Notes: a model not told the origin generated them from the sequence alone. A stretch of 33,067 bases of DNA from Embleya scabrispora DSM 41855 (GCF_000372745.1 NZ_KB889729.1:1-33067); one strand, 5' to 3'. Positions 7,726 to 16,587 are shown, counted from the first letter of the stretch. Numbers and translations are program-made.

Positions 7726-8532
7726 ATGCGTGTTCTGGAAGTCGCCGACATCCGCAGGAGATTCGGCGGTGTCGAGGCGCTGCGCGGGGTGAGTCTCGGT
7801 ATCGACGAAGGCGAAGTCGTCGGCCTGATGGGCGACAACGGCGCCGGGAAGTCGACGCTGATGAAGGTACTGTGCGGATCGGTTCGGCCCGACTCCGGCA
7901 CCATGACGCTGGACGGCAAGCCGCTGTCCCTGCGAAGTCCGCGGGACGCCGCGGCGCACGGCATCGCCGTGGTCTATCAGGATCTCGCGCTGGTCGATCA
8001 GCGCGACGTGGCGACCAACGTGTTCCTGGGCCGGGAGCCCAGACGGGGGCTGGTGGTCGACCGGCGCCTGATGCGCCGTGAGGCTCGTACGGTGCTGGAC
8101 GAACTGAGTATCCGCATCCCGTCGGTACGGCTGCCGGTCGGCGGTCTGTCCGGAGGTCAGCGACAGTGCATCGCGATCGCCCGGGCGGTGCACCAGGGCG
8201 GCCGGATCGTGCTCCTCGACGAGCCGACGGCCGCGCTCGGACCGGAGCAGCAGGCCAACGTCCTCAAGCTCATCAAGACCTTGAAGGAGCGCGGCACCGC
8301 GGTCATCGTGGTCAGCCACAACGTCGACCACGTGCTCGCGGTGGCCGACAGGGTGGTCGTGATGCGTGCCGGGCTGGTGCAGGGTGTGCGTGACGTTCAT
8401 TCGACGAGCGCGGCCGACGTGGTCGGCCTGATCCTCGGGAGCGTCGCCGCCGACGCGATATCCCATGGGCACGGCGGACCGGCCACGGCCGTCGCGTCCG
8501 GGCTCGAAGTCGAGACGAGAGGCGCGCGATGA
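7726..8532 (+). CDS. Sugar ABC transporter ATP-binding protein (single-domain, FrcA-like)
   Basis: A 268-residue ATPase with Walker A GDNGAGKST, Q-loop in VVYQDLALVDQ, signature LSGGQRQCIAIARA, Walker B IVLLDEPTAAL and H-loop VVSHN. It has one nucleotide-binding domain. Most carbohydrate importers of the ribose/xylose (CUT2) class use a fused double-domain ATPase, whereas fructose-type FrcA is single, so this one would work as a homodimer. GAGAGG precedes the ATG by a normal spacing. The stop overlaps the permease start by 4 bases, indicating translational coupling. Function: energises import of the sugar or sugar acid consumed by the downstream enzymes. Confidence 0.93.
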   Translation: MRVLEVADIRRRFGGVEALRGVSLGIDEGEVVGLMGDNGAGKSTLMKVLCGSVRPDSGTMTLDGKPLSLRSPRDAAAHGIAVVYQDLALVDQRDVATNVFLGREPRRGLVVDRRLMRREARTVLDELSIRIPSVRLPVGGLSGGQRQCIAIARAVHQGGRIVLLDEPTAALGPEQQANVLKLIKTLKERGTAVIVVSHNVDHVLAVADRVVVMRAGLVQGVRDVHSTSAADVVGLILGSVAADAISHGHGGPATAVASGLEVETRGAR

Positions 8533-9542
8533 CGACCATGACGGTGCCGGGCGCGCCGAGAGTCGACAAGGACGCCGACCCCGGCGTGCTGCGCAAGGCT
8601 CTGGGCGCCCACGAATTCGGCGTCCTGGCCGCGACGGTCGCCATTTTCCTGTACGGCACGTTCTTCGTGAACAACTTCCTGACCGGCGACAACCTGCTGT
8701 CGGTTGTTCAGCAGATCACCTTCATCGGCATCATCGGCACCGGGATGACGCTGCTGATCGTCGCCGGGGAGATCGACCTGTCGGTCGGCTCGCAGTACGG
8801 CTTCCTATCGGTGCTGATGGCCTACTCGGTGACCCAGTGGCAGTTGCCGATCCTGGTCTCCGCGCTGCTGGTGATGGCCCTGGGCGTGGTCACGGGCGCC
8901 ATCTACGGGGTGATCACCGCGGTCTTCAAGGTGCCCTCCTTCGTGGTCACCCTCGCCGGCCTGGCCATCCTGCGCGGCTTCGCCCTGCTGGTCACCGACG
9001 GTCAGCCGCTGCAGGGGTCGACGAACTCCGCGTACCACAGCCTGGTCGGCGGCAATGCGATCGGCTCGCTGGCGGCGCAGACCGTGTGGATGGTGGCGGT
9101 CATGGCCGCCTTCGGCTGGATCCTGTCCCGGACGAAATTCGGGTACGACGTCTATGCCACCGGTGGCAACATGAAGGCCGCGTTGAACGCCGGCATCCGC
9201 GCGGTGCGCGTCAAGATCCTTTGTTTCTGCATCACCGGAGCGTTGTGCGGCCTCGCCTCGGTGATCCTGGTCGGCTGGCTCGGCAGCGCCAACCCGCTGA
9301 CCGGTAACGGCGTCGAACTGAGCGTCATCGCGGCGGTCGTGGTCGGCGGGGCGAGCCTGACCGGCGGCGTCGGCAGCGTCACCGGGACCCTGTTGGGGGC
9401 GCTGGTGGCCGGGTTGATCGGCAACCTGCTGGTTCTCATCGGTGTCGACGGCAACTGGCAGCAGGTCGCCACGGGCGCCCTGATCCTGGCCGCCGTCCTG
9501 GTCAACCGTTTCATCGCCACCCGACAAGCCGCGATGCGCTAG
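8529..9542 (+). CDS. Sugar ABC transporter permease (RbsC/FrcC-like)
   Basis: A 337-residue integral membrane protein of the BPD_transp_2 class. Hydrophobic spans alternate along the whole length, beginning around residue 35 (VLAATVAIFLYGTFFV). The family motif GEIDLSVGSQYG follows the second span, and VVVGGASLTGGVGSVTGTLL lies near the C-terminus. These are hallmarks of ribose/fructose-type permeases. The ATG overlaps the ATPase stop. It would form the membrane channel as a homodimer with the single-domain ATPase. The binding protein follows after 136 bases. That gap contains a small GC hairpin (CCCGG/CCGGG near 9638) but no clear terminator. Confidence 0.93.
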   Translation: MTTMTVPGAPRVDKDADPGVLRKALGAHEFGVLAATVAIFLYGTFFVNNFLTGDNLLSVVQQITFIGIIGTGMTLLIVAGEIDLSVGSQYGFLSVLMAYSVTQWQLPILVSALLVMALGVVTGAIYGVITAVFKVPSFVVTLAGLAILRGFALLVTDGQPLQGSTNSAYHSLVGGNAIGSLAAQTVWMVAVMAAFGWILSRTKFGYDVYATGGNMKAALNAGIRAVRVKILCFCITGALCGLASVILVGWLGSANPLTGNGVELSVIAAVVVGGASLTGGVGSVTGTLLGALVAGLIGNLLVLIGVDGNWQQVATGALILAAVLVNRFIATRQAAMR

Positions 9543-9678
9543 GTTCCGGCCCTCTCCTCACGTCGCCGTCCCACCGGCTTCGACTCCTCCTTCCTTCGGC
9601 CGAATCGCACTCACCGGTTTCAGCATCGTGCCCTGCCCGGAATCCGCCGGGATCAGACACTCAAGCACGGGAGCAGCC

Positions 9679-10737
9679 ATGTCCATCGCAAAGGGCGGAT
9701 CGTCCGCAAATCTCACACGTCGAGGCATCCTCGGCGGCAGTCTGGCGCTGGCGGCCGGGGCCACCCTGTCCGCCTGCAAAGCGGGGTCGAAATCCGACTC
9801 GGACTCGGCCACGTCCGCAGCCGGAGGAACGCCGACGGCCGGCAAGAAGGTGATCTTCGTCGTGCACGAGAAGAACACCTTCTTTGCGCCCGTGCAGAAG
9901 GGCTTCGAGACCTTCGGCAAGGCGGCGGGCTGGTCCACCCAGTTCATCGGTCCGCCGCAATTCGACCAGGCGACCGTGGTCAACATGATGCAGAACGCGG
10001 TCAACGCCAAGCCGGACGGCCTGATCCTCACGCGCATCGACACCACGTCCTACGACGGCGTCATCAAGGCGGCGCAGGAGGCAGGCATCCCCGTCATCCT
10101 CTCCAACGTCGCCAGCGATGGTTACGAGAAGTTGGGCGTCGGCTTCGTCGGCCAGGACTTCGTTCCCGCCGGGATCGCCGCCGGGCAGCAGATCCTGCAG
10201 TACATCGCCAAGCACACGGGCCGCAGGGACGGCGCGATCATCGTCGGCAAGATCCAGGCCGGGAATTCCGCGCTCGAACAGCGCGGCCAGGGCATCAAGC
10301 AGGCGGTCCGTGACTTCAACAGTGCCAACGGCACGAACTTCACCACCGAGGACCTGATAGTCGGCACCGAGGAAGCCGGCGCCGTGGCGAAGATCGACGG
10401 CCGCCATGCCCGCGACCCGCGCTCGGTGGTCGGCTGGGCCGGTACGGCCTTCGAGTGCCAGTTCGTGGCGACCTGGGCCAGGAGCAAGAACCTGGTCGGC
10501 AAGTTCGCCAACGGCGGATTCGACATGACCTCGCCGGTGCTCGCGGGTATCAAGGACGCCAGCATCGACTACACCATCGGCCAAAACCCCTGGGCCCAGG
10601 GCTGGGTCGCCGCTTCGCTGCTCGCCCAGCAGATCTTCCCCGGCTACCCGTCCTTCCACTACGACACCGGCGCCGAGATCGTCGACTCCACCAATGTGGC
10701 GAAGGTGTCCGCCCGCGAGGCGAAGCTGACGTCCTGA
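9679..10737 (+). CDS. Sugar ABC transporter substrate-binding lipoprotein
   Basis: A 352-residue periplasmic-binding-protein-like lipoprotein (Peripla_BP_4 type). The N-terminus has a twin arginine (LTRRGILGG), a hydrophobic stretch and the lipobox LSAC with the acylated Cys33, so it is probably exported folded and anchored to the outer face of the membrane. The mature domain opens with KKVIFVVHEKNTFFAPVQKG and contains GLILTRIDTTSY and AGIPVILSNV, as in ribose/xylose-type binding proteins. ATG 9679 is preceded by GGGAG; earlier in-frame codons would destroy the signal peptide. It supplies ligand to the permease/ATPase encoded just upstream. The ligand is not deducible. Confidence 0.93.
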   Translation: MSIAKGGSSANLTRRGILGGSLALAAGATLSACKAGSKSDSDSATSAAGGTPTAGKKVIFVVHEKNTFFAPVQKGFETFGKAAGWSTQFIGPPQFDQATVVNMMQNAVNAKPDGLILTRIDTTSYDGVIKAAQEAGIPVILSNVASDGYEKLGVGFVGQDFVPAGIAAGQQILQYIAKHTGRRDGAIIVGKIQAGNSALEQRGQGIKQAVRDFNSANGTNFTTEDLIVGTEEAGAVAKIDGRHARDPRSVVGWAGTAFECQFVATWARSKNLVGKFANGGFDMTSPVLAGIKDASIDYTIGQNPWAQGWVAASLLAQQIFPGYPSFHYDTGAEIVDSTNVAKVSAREAKLTS

Positions 10738-10820
10738 AGCGGGTCCGGCGTGACCCGAGGATGCCCCCCGCCACGGCCGCCTTGGAAGCCGTCCGGTCGG
10801 CCGGGACGATCGGACCCGCT
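10738..10820 (+). promoter_or_regulatory. Structured intergenic RNA after the binding-protein gene
   Basis: AGCGGGTCCG at 10738-10747, starting at the end of the stop codon, is the exact reverse complement of CGGACCCGCT at 10811-10820. The enclosed 63 bases contain a second stem (ACGGC...GCCGT around 10774-10790). No U-run follows, so a classic terminator is unlikely. A stabilising or attenuating structure that keeps binding-protein mRNA more abundant than the downstream enzyme mRNA is plausible. Confidence 0.5.
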
Positions 10821-10897
10821 CCGACGCCCTCATGAGGGGCTGCGCGGCAAGCGAGGCCGGAATTCTCACCGACGATAGGAAAGGCGAGTGATTTCGA

Positions 10898-12097
10898 GTG
10901 CGCGTTGTCGCATTGGAGACGCTGCGACCCCGGTTCCAGAAGAACCTGTGCGTCGTCGTTCTGCACACCGACGAGGGCGTCGTCGGGCTCGGCGATGCCT
11001 TTCTGCAGTCCGCCGCAGTCGAGGCGTATCTGCATTCCCACGTCGCCCCCCTGCTGTTCGGACTGGAGGAGCCGACCCCCGAGGCGGTCTCGCTCCTGCT
11101 CGCTCCGTACGTCGGCTTCCAAGGCGGCGGCGTGGAGATGCGCGCCAACGGTGCCGTGGACGTGGCCCTGTGGGACCTGCTGGGCCAGTACACGGGGCAA
11201 ACGGTGGGGCGCCTGCTCGGCGGTCCGGTGCGGGACACCATCGACGTCTACAACACCTGCGCAGGACCGGGCTACATCCAGAACACCTCCCGGCAGGCCT
11301 CGTCCAACTGGGGCCACGCGCACGGCGACTACGAAGACCTACACGCGTTCCTCACCAAGCCCCGCGACCTCGCCAAGGAGTTGCATGCCGAGGGGTTGCG
11401 GGGGATGAAGGTCTGGCCGTTCGACCGCGCCGCGGAAAGGACCGGGGGAAACCGCATCACTCCGGCGGACCTCGACAGCGCGCTTGCCGTGGTCCGGGAC
11501 ATCCGCGACGCGGTCGGCATGGACATGGACCTGATGGTCGAACTGCACGGGTTGTGGTCGCGCCGGGCGGCCGTCGAGATCTGCCGGGCCCTGGAACCGT
11601 ACCGGCCGTTCTGGGTGGAGGACCCGATCCGCCCGGACGCGGTGGAGTCGATCGGCGCGCTGTCCCATGAGGTCGGCGTGCCGATCGCGACCGGGGAGAC
11701 GGCCGTCGGTCGGCGGGGATTCCTCCCGCTGCTGCAACACGGGAGGATCGCCTACGCCACGGTCGACGTGCAGTGGACCGGCGGCCTGACCGAGGCGCGC
11801 AAGGTCGCCAACCTCGCCGACACGTTCTCGATACCGGTCGCGCCGCACGACTGCACCGGGCCGATCACCCTGGCCGCCTGCTTCCACCTGGCGATGGCAC
11901 AGCCCAACGCCTTCATCCAAGAGACCGTCCGCGCCTTCCTGCGGACCTGGTACCCGCGCGTGGTCACCGGTCTGCCCGAGATCCACAACGGGATCGCCAC
12001 TTCGTCCGCCGATCCCGGGCTCGGGCTGCGCCTCGCGGACGGTTTCCGGGAAGACCCCGACACCGCTCGGCGGATCACCGGCATCGAGAAATCCTGA
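10898..12097 (+). CDS. Enolase-superfamily sugar-acid dehydratase (galactonate-dehydratase-like)
   Basis: A 399-residue MR/MLE-type enzyme: an N-terminal capping domain, then a barrel with K171 (GMKVWPF), metal ligands E215, E241 (WVEDP) and E267 (TGET), H217 in VELHG and H317 in APHDCTGPI. The spacings +26, +26 and +50 from the first ligand equal those of E. coli galactonate dehydratase as I remember it (D183, E209, E235, H285, with H185), except that the first ligand is Glu. Such enzymes abstract the C2 proton of an aldonate and eliminate the C3 hydroxyl, giving a 2-keto-3-deoxy acid. Archaeal xylonate and arabinonate dehydratases belong to the same superfamily. The start is GTG 10898, after AGGAAAGG. 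It lies directly upstream of the FAH-fold enzyme that would use its product. Confidence 0.9.
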   Translation: MRVVALETLRPRFQKNLCVVVLHTDEGVVGLGDAFLQSAAVEAYLHSHVAPLLFGLEEPTPEAVSLLLAPYVGFQGGGVEMRANGAVDVALWDLLGQYTGQTVGRLLGGPVRDTIDVYNTCAGPGYIQNTSRQASSNWGHAHGDYEDLHAFLTKPRDLAKELHAEGLRGMKVWPFDRAAERTGGNRITPADLDSALAVVRDIRDAVGMDMDLMVELHGLWSRRAAVEICRALEPYRPFWVEDPIRPDAVESIGALSHEVGVPIATGETAVGRRGFLPLLQHGRIAYATVDVQWTGGLTEARKVANLADTFSIPVAPHDCTGPITLAACFHLAMAQPNAFIQETVRAFLRTWYPRVVTGLPEIHNGIATSSADPGLGLRLADGFREDPDTARRITGIEKS

Positions 12098-12129
12098 TCG
12101 ACAATCGCGCGACGAACAAAGGACTGACC

Positions 12130-13005
12130 GTGAAACTGGTGCGTTACCTTGGCGATACCGGCCGGGCGCGGGCGGCGGTGCTCGACGGCGACGTCGTTCA
12201 CCCGCTCCCGGTTCCCGACATGGCGACCCTGCTCCGGTACCGCGTCGCCGAGATCAGGGAGTTGATCGACCGGGCGACGACGGCCGGCGCCGGCCTGTCC
12301 CTGGGCGAGGCGCCGCTGCCGGCGCCGATCGACGGGCGAACCGAGGTGTGGGGCGCCGGCGTGACCTACCTGCGGTCGCGCTCGGCCCGCGTGGAGGAAT
12401 CCCCGTACGGACTCGTCTACGAAGACGTGTACGACGCGGCGCGGCCGGAGCTGTTCTTCAAGTCCGCCGCCTGGCGGGTACGCACGGACGGCGAGCCGGC
12501 CGGGATTCGCCCCGACTGCGACGACACGGTGCCCGAGCCGGAACTGGCCCTCGTACTCAACCGGCACGCGGAGATCGTCGGCGCGCTGGTGTGCAACGAT
12601 CTCACGGCGCGCGGCATCGAGGCGGAGAATCCGATCTACCTCCCGCAGGCCAAGCTCTACCAAGGAAGCTGTGCGCTGTCCGCCGGGATCGTCCCATGGT
12701 GGGCGATCGCAACGCCCGAGGACCTGTCCGTCGCCATGGAGATCCGCCGCAACGGCGCCGTGGTGTTCAGCGGCGAGGCTCGCACCTCGACGATGAAGCG
12801 CACGTACACCGAACTCGTCGAATGGCTGTTCCGGCCCGACGAGTTCCCCGACGGCGTCGTCCTCAGTACCGGTACCGGCATCGTGCCCCCGCTCGGCGAC
12901 GGACTGCGGCCGGGGGACGTGGTCACCGTGTCCATCGATCAGGTCGGCACCCTGACGAACACCATGACCGAGGCCCGGCCGCTCGCGGGGGGCAGCGCGT
13001 CATGA
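12130..13005 (+). CDS. FAH-family 2-keto-3-deoxypentonate dehydratase (XylX/KdaD-like)
   Basis: A 291-residue protein of the fumarylacetoacetase fold. The diagnostic stretch is GAGVTYLRSRSARVEES, then VYDAARPELFFK with K111. Metal ligands follow as E136 and E138 (VPEPELALV) and D157 (NDLTARG), then ENPIYLPQAK with K175. This combination is what I recall from Caulobacter XylX and Sulfolobus 2-keto-3-deoxy-arabinonate dehydratase, which convert the C5 keto-deoxy acid to 2-oxoglutarate semialdehyde. A 2,4-diketo-acid hydrolase role as in fucose degradation is the main alternative. The start is GTG 12130 after AAAGGA; the longer open frame upstream lies within the dehydratase gene. The stop overlaps the aldehyde dehydrogenase ATG (ATGA), giving tight coupling. 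Confidence 0.88.
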   Translation: MKLVRYLGDTGRARAAVLDGDVVHPLPVPDMATLLRYRVAEIRELIDRATTAGAGLSLGEAPLPAPIDGRTEVWGAGVTYLRSRSARVEESPYGLVYEDVYDAARPELFFKSAAWRVRTDGEPAGIRPDCDDTVPEPELALVLNRHAEIVGALVCNDLTARGIEAENPIYLPQAKLYQGSCALSAGIVPWWAIATPEDLSVAMEIRRNGAVVFSGEARTSTMKRTYTELVEWLFRPDEFPDGVVLSTGTGIVPPLGDGLRPGDVVTVSIDQVGTLTNTMTEARPLAGGSAS

Positions 13006-14525
13006 CCGTCATCAGTACCAACCCGGTGGACGACAGCGTGGTCGGCGAGGTCGCGGACACCTCGCCGGAGGAACTCCGGGCCGTCCTGACGAAGGCGGCG
13101 TCGGCAACGCCCGTGACGGCCTCCGCCGGAGCAGCCGACCGCGCGGCATGGATGCGCGCGGTCGCGGATGCCCTCGACCGGCGCGCGGAAGAACTGGTCG
13201 AGCTGGCCGATCGGGAGACCGCCCTGGGGACACCGCGTCTCGTCGGCGAACTGGCGCGCACTACCGGGCAGTTGCGATTCCTGGCGGCCCACGCCGAAAC
13301 TGCGGAACCCTTCCGGCCGACACTCGACACGCCCGACCCGCAGTGGGTCCCCACTCCTCGTCCGGATCTGCGGTCGCTCCGGGTCGCCGTCGGTCCGGTC
13401 CTGGTGTTCGCGGCGGGCAACTTCCCCTTCGCCTTCAGCGTCGCCGGGGGCGACACCGCCGGCGCCTGGGCGGCAGGCTGCCCGGTCGTCGTCAAAAGTC
13501 ACCCGGGGCATCCGCTGCTGTCGGTCGCGGTCGCCGACACGATCGACGCCGCCCTCGCCGCGAGTGGCGCGCCCTCGGGCATGTTCGCTCTCATCCACGG
13601 CCTCCACACCGGTGTCGCCGCCCTGTCCGCACCGGAAATCGCCGCCGGGGCGTTCACCGGATCCGTGTCCGGCGGTCGCGCGCTCCACGCCATCGCGGCC
13701 GGTCGGCAGACCCCGATCCCATTCTTCGCCGAGATGGGCAGTGTCAACCCGGTCGTGGTGACCGAGCGCGCGAGCCGGGAGCGCGTCGAGGAGATCGCCG
13801 CCGGTTTGAGGACGTCCTTCCTGCTGGGGGCGGGCCAGTTCTGCACCAAGCCCGGCCTGATCCTGATCCCGGCCGACAGCGAACTGCCCGACCGGCTCGC
13901 AGCGCTGATCGCCGACCTTCCGGCACCGGTGATGCTCAACCTCGGCATGCGCGACCGGCACCGTTCGCTTCTCAGAGATTTCCTTTCGCACGAATCCGTG
14001 CAGCTGTCGGCGACCGGCCGGGAACCGGTCGGCCAGACCGGGGCCCACGAGCGGATCTCGGTTGCCGCGACCACGGCTCGCGCGCTGCTGGCCGATGTCG
14101 ACGCGCTGACCGAAGAACATTTCGGGCCCAGCACCGTGTTCGTCACCTACACCTCGACCGAAGAACTGCACGACGTGCTCGCCGCGCTGCCCGGATCGTT
14201 GACCGGCAGCGTGCAGCGCGGTACCGGAGAGGACGTCGCCGATCTGGTCGGCGAACTCGCCGCACGGGTCGGGCGCGTCCTGGTCGACGACTGGCCCACC
14301 GGGGTCGCCGTCAGCTGGGCCCAGTTCCACGGCGGCCCTTACCCCGCCTCGACCGACTCCCGACACACCTCGGTGGGCTCCGCCTCGATCGGCCGATTCC
14401 TTCGCACCGTGGCGTACCAGAACATGCCGCAGGACGCGCTGCCGCCGTGGCTGCGAGACGCCAATCCCGACGCGGTGCTGCGGCGGATCAACGGCACCCT
14501 CACCACCGATCCGGTGCGGCCGTGA
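13002..14525 (+). CDS. 2-oxoglutarate-semialdehyde (2,5-dioxovalerate) dehydrogenase-like ALDH
   Basis: A 507-residue aldehyde dehydrogenase with all catalytic elements: N140 in AGNFPFAFS, K165 in VVVKSHPGHP, the cofactor loop AFTGSVSGG (217-225), E244 in FAEMGSVNPV and the nucleophile C281 in GAGQFCTKPG. The pattern GNFPFAFSVAGGD together with KSHPGHP is the one seen in ketoglutarate-semialdehyde dehydrogenases rather than in generic betaine or succinate-semialdehyde enzymes. It would complete the pathway by oxidising the FAH product to 2-oxoglutarate with NAD(P). ATG 13002 overlaps the FAH stop and its own stop overlaps the lactonase GTG, so three enzymes are translated as a coupled block. 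Confidence 0.92.
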   Translation: MTVISTNPVDDSVVGEVADTSPEELRAVLTKAASATPVTASAGAADRAAWMRAVADALDRRAEELVELADRETALGTPRLVGELARTTGQLRFLAAHAETAEPFRPTLDTPDPQWVPTPRPDLRSLRVAVGPVLVFAAGNFPFAFSVAGGDTAGAWAAGCPVVVKSHPGHPLLSVAVADTIDAALAASGAPSGMFALIHGLHTGVAALSAPEIAAGAFTGSVSGGRALHAIAAGRQTPIPFFAEMGSVNPVVVTERASRERVEEIAAGLRTSFLLGAGQFCTKPGLILIPADSELPDRLAALIADLPAPVMLNLGMRDRHRSLLRDFLSHESVQLSATGREPVGQTGAHERISVAATTARALLADVDALTEEHFGPSTVFVTYTSTEELHDVLAALPGSLTGSVQRGTGEDVADLVGELAARVGRVLVDDWPTGVAVSWAQFHGGPYPASTDSRHTSVGSASIGRFLRTVAYQNMPQDALPPWLRDANPDAVLRRINGTLTTDPVRP

Positions 14526-15382
14526 CGACCCGGGAGACCATCGGCGCCCGCCGGTTCACCGAAGTCGTGACCGACCACGGCGAAGGACCGGCATGGCTGG
14601 ACCGGTGGGGCCTGTGCGTGCTGGACATGCTCGTCGGCGACCTGGTCCTGATCGACGCGTCCGGAACGGTCTCCCGCCGCGCCAACGTCGGCCCCGTGGT
14701 CGCGGCCGTGCGCGAACGGCGCGGCGGCGGTCTGGTCGTCGGTGTGGAGCGCGGCTTCGCAATGCTCGACGAGGACTTGTCCGTCACCGAGTCGATCGAG
14801 TGCTGGACCGATCCGAGCGTCCGCATGAACGACGGGGGTTGCGATCCGCAGGGCCGGTTCTGGTGCGGATCCATGGCCTATGACCTCACCCCCGGTGCCG
14901 GCGCGTTGTGGCGGTTGGACCCCGACAGGGCAACCGGGTTGCTCGTGCCGGATGTCGGGTGCTCCAACGGCCTGGCTTGGACCCGGGACGGTTCACGCGC
15001 CTACCACGTCGACAGCCTGACGAATCGGGTGGACGTGCTGGAGTTCGCCGCCGACGGGACGATCGCGAGCAGGTCGCCATTCCTCGACGTCACCGGGGAA
15101 GGGTTCCCCGACGGGATCGCAGTGGACCGCGAGAACGGCGTCTGGCTCGCCCTGTTCGGCAGCGGCCGTTTGATCCACGCCGATCGGTACGGCCGCCGCG
15201 ATGCCGAGATCACGGTGCCGGCGGCGCAAGTGACGGCATGTACCTTCGGCGGTCCGGACTTCGACGAGCTCTACATCACCACCTCCCGCTACCGGCTCAC
15301 CGATCCGGAGCCGGCTGCCGGGGCGGTATTCGTGGCCGAACCGTCGGTCGGCGGATTCGCGCCGTTCGGATTCTTCGGCTGA
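14522..15382 (+). CDS. SMP-30/gluconolactonase-family sugar lactonase
   Basis: A 286-residue six-bladed propeller lactonase. The metal-site residues of the family are in place: E21 in HGEGPAW, N149 in CSNGLAW and D197 in FPDGIAVD, with the substrate-side N103 in VRMNDGG. In oxidative sugar routes this enzyme opens the aldono-lactone made by the sugar dehydrogenase. It is a lone last gene here, but its GTG overlaps the aldehyde dehydrogenase stop (GTGA), so it belongs to the operon. The protein ends in PFGFFG, near the usual length for the family. Cytosolic: no signal peptide. Confidence 0.92.
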   Translation: MTTRETIGARRFTEVVTDHGEGPAWLDRWGLCVLDMLVGDLVLIDASGTVSRRANVGPVVAAVRERRGGGLVVGVERGFAMLDEDLSVTESIECWTDPSVRMNDGGCDPQGRFWCGSMAYDLTPGAGALWRLDPDRATGLLVPDVGCSNGLAWTRDGSRAYHVDSLTNRVDVLEFAADGTIASRSPFLDVTGEGFPDGIAVDRENGVWLALFGSGRLIHADRYGRRDAEITVPAAQVTACTFGGPDFDELYITTSRYRLTDPEPAAGAVFVAEPSVGGFAPFGFFG

Positions 15383-16104
15383 TCTCTCACGTGTCTCCCG
15401 TTCTTGCCGCGTCGGGGGCGTTGACGGGGGCCGCGGCGGTGGGCGCGTTACACGCGGCTCGCACCGACCGGCACGCCGTCGGCGTCGTCGCCCCACACGT
15501 CCAACAATCGCGACGGCCGAACGAGCAATATCGACATACGACCGACAACAGCCATCGCCATCCGATATACCGACCCCGTGGATCCCAGCCGCTCACATCG
15601 CGTTCGCCACGACCGGCGCCGCCATCCGAACGCTCGCTCGACCCCTCGTAGAACTCACTGGCGCGCCGCGGAACACAGCCGCCACAACGAACCCCAACCA
15701 CACACCCGTTCGCCCACTCGGAACAGCTTCCGCGAGCCCGCACCTCGCACCACCGACGCACAAACACCCCGGCCCCGAACCCGGATGAGAACAACCCGGC
15801 GGACGCGAACGGGCCACATCCACGCTCGTTTCCATGCCCTCGTACACCGGCGACCCCCGCCACACCGAACTCGTCGCAGTCCTCGTTCCCTTGCTGCGCC
15901 GCACGTGCCCCGCCGCCGGCGGCGGCTACGGCGGCGCCTACGAACTGCGCCTGACCCCTGAAGCGGGGCTCCGGTCTGAGCATCGACAGCTCGTTCTGCC
16001 GGCCCACCGGCTCGGCCTGGCCGGGCCTGTTGCGGTCCGGCGGGTTCGTGGTGGTGGGGGTGTGGGTCGGATGGTTCTGGTTGAGCTGAGTGGTGGAGGA
16101 GATC
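15383..16104. other. Gene-poor gap after the sugar operon
   Basis: I see no convincing gene in 722 bases. Long open frames on both strands have arginine/proline- or cysteine/glycine-rich translations without family features. A GCCGCG/CGCGGC inverted repeat around 15407-15437 could help end the operon transcript but lacks a T-run. The reverse strand is rich in GTG/GGTGT strings, similar in style to the GT-rich repeats near 26750 and 31970. Confidence 0.5.
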
Positions 16105-16482
16105 ATGACCGCTGAGCATGCCGAGTGGGGCGACGAGCCGCTGATCCCGATGCCGCCCTTGAAGATCCGGGCGCTTCGGGAGGCGGTGGCCGTGTTGAGC
16201 CCGACCTGTCTGCCGGAGTCCCAGCAGGAGGAGGACGAGGCTCTGGATTGGGTTGCCGAGAACCTCCAGCCGAACGCGATACGGCTGTTCCTGCGTAAAT
16301 GGGCCGTGTTCGTGGCGATCGAGCGCCGGCCCGTTCTCGCGGGGCGTCTGCGGGAGCTGGAACGTGTCGTGGCGCGGTTGCACGATCCTCAGGAGGTTCG
16401 GGACGTGGGTACCGAGATTGCTCGACTGCGCGCCGAGGCGCACCGCGAGATCGCCGCCCGCAGCTTGACCAGCGCCCCGTAG
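16105..16482 (+). CDS. Small DUF6247-like protein
   Basis: A 125-residue acidic/helical protein. Its core (PMPPLKIRALREAVAVLSP, then an acidic linker, NAIRLFLRKWAVFVAIERRP and a C-terminal helix LRAEAHREIAA) resembles short actinobacterial proteins that I recall as DUF6247. Some of those lie next to toxin-antitoxin genes. The start is ATG 16105, directly behind GGAGGAG, the clearest ribosome-binding site in this part of the window. No toxin-like partner is visible downstream: the next gene is convergent after 105 bases. No membrane segment or signal peptide. Function unknown. Confidence 0.7.
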   Translation: MTAEHAEWGDEPLIPMPPLKIRALREAVAVLSPTCLPESQQEEDEALDWVAENLQPNAIRLFLRKWAVFVAIERRPVLAGRLRELERVVARLHDPQEVRDVGTEIARLRAEAHREIAARSLTSAP

Positions 16483-16587
16483 CCGATTCAACGATGTTGC
16501 GTCGAACGCACCATGAGCGTGGACCTGCCGGGACCCCGCGCGGCCCAAGGTCGGGGTGCGCACGGCTCGGGCGACGGCACCGGTCGA

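Noticed and set aside
15387-16106. Leftward 239-codon open frame
   Set aside because: Low-complexity, Cys/Gly/Arg-rich translation, no motif, no ribosome-binding site; open frames of this length are expected by chance at this GC content.
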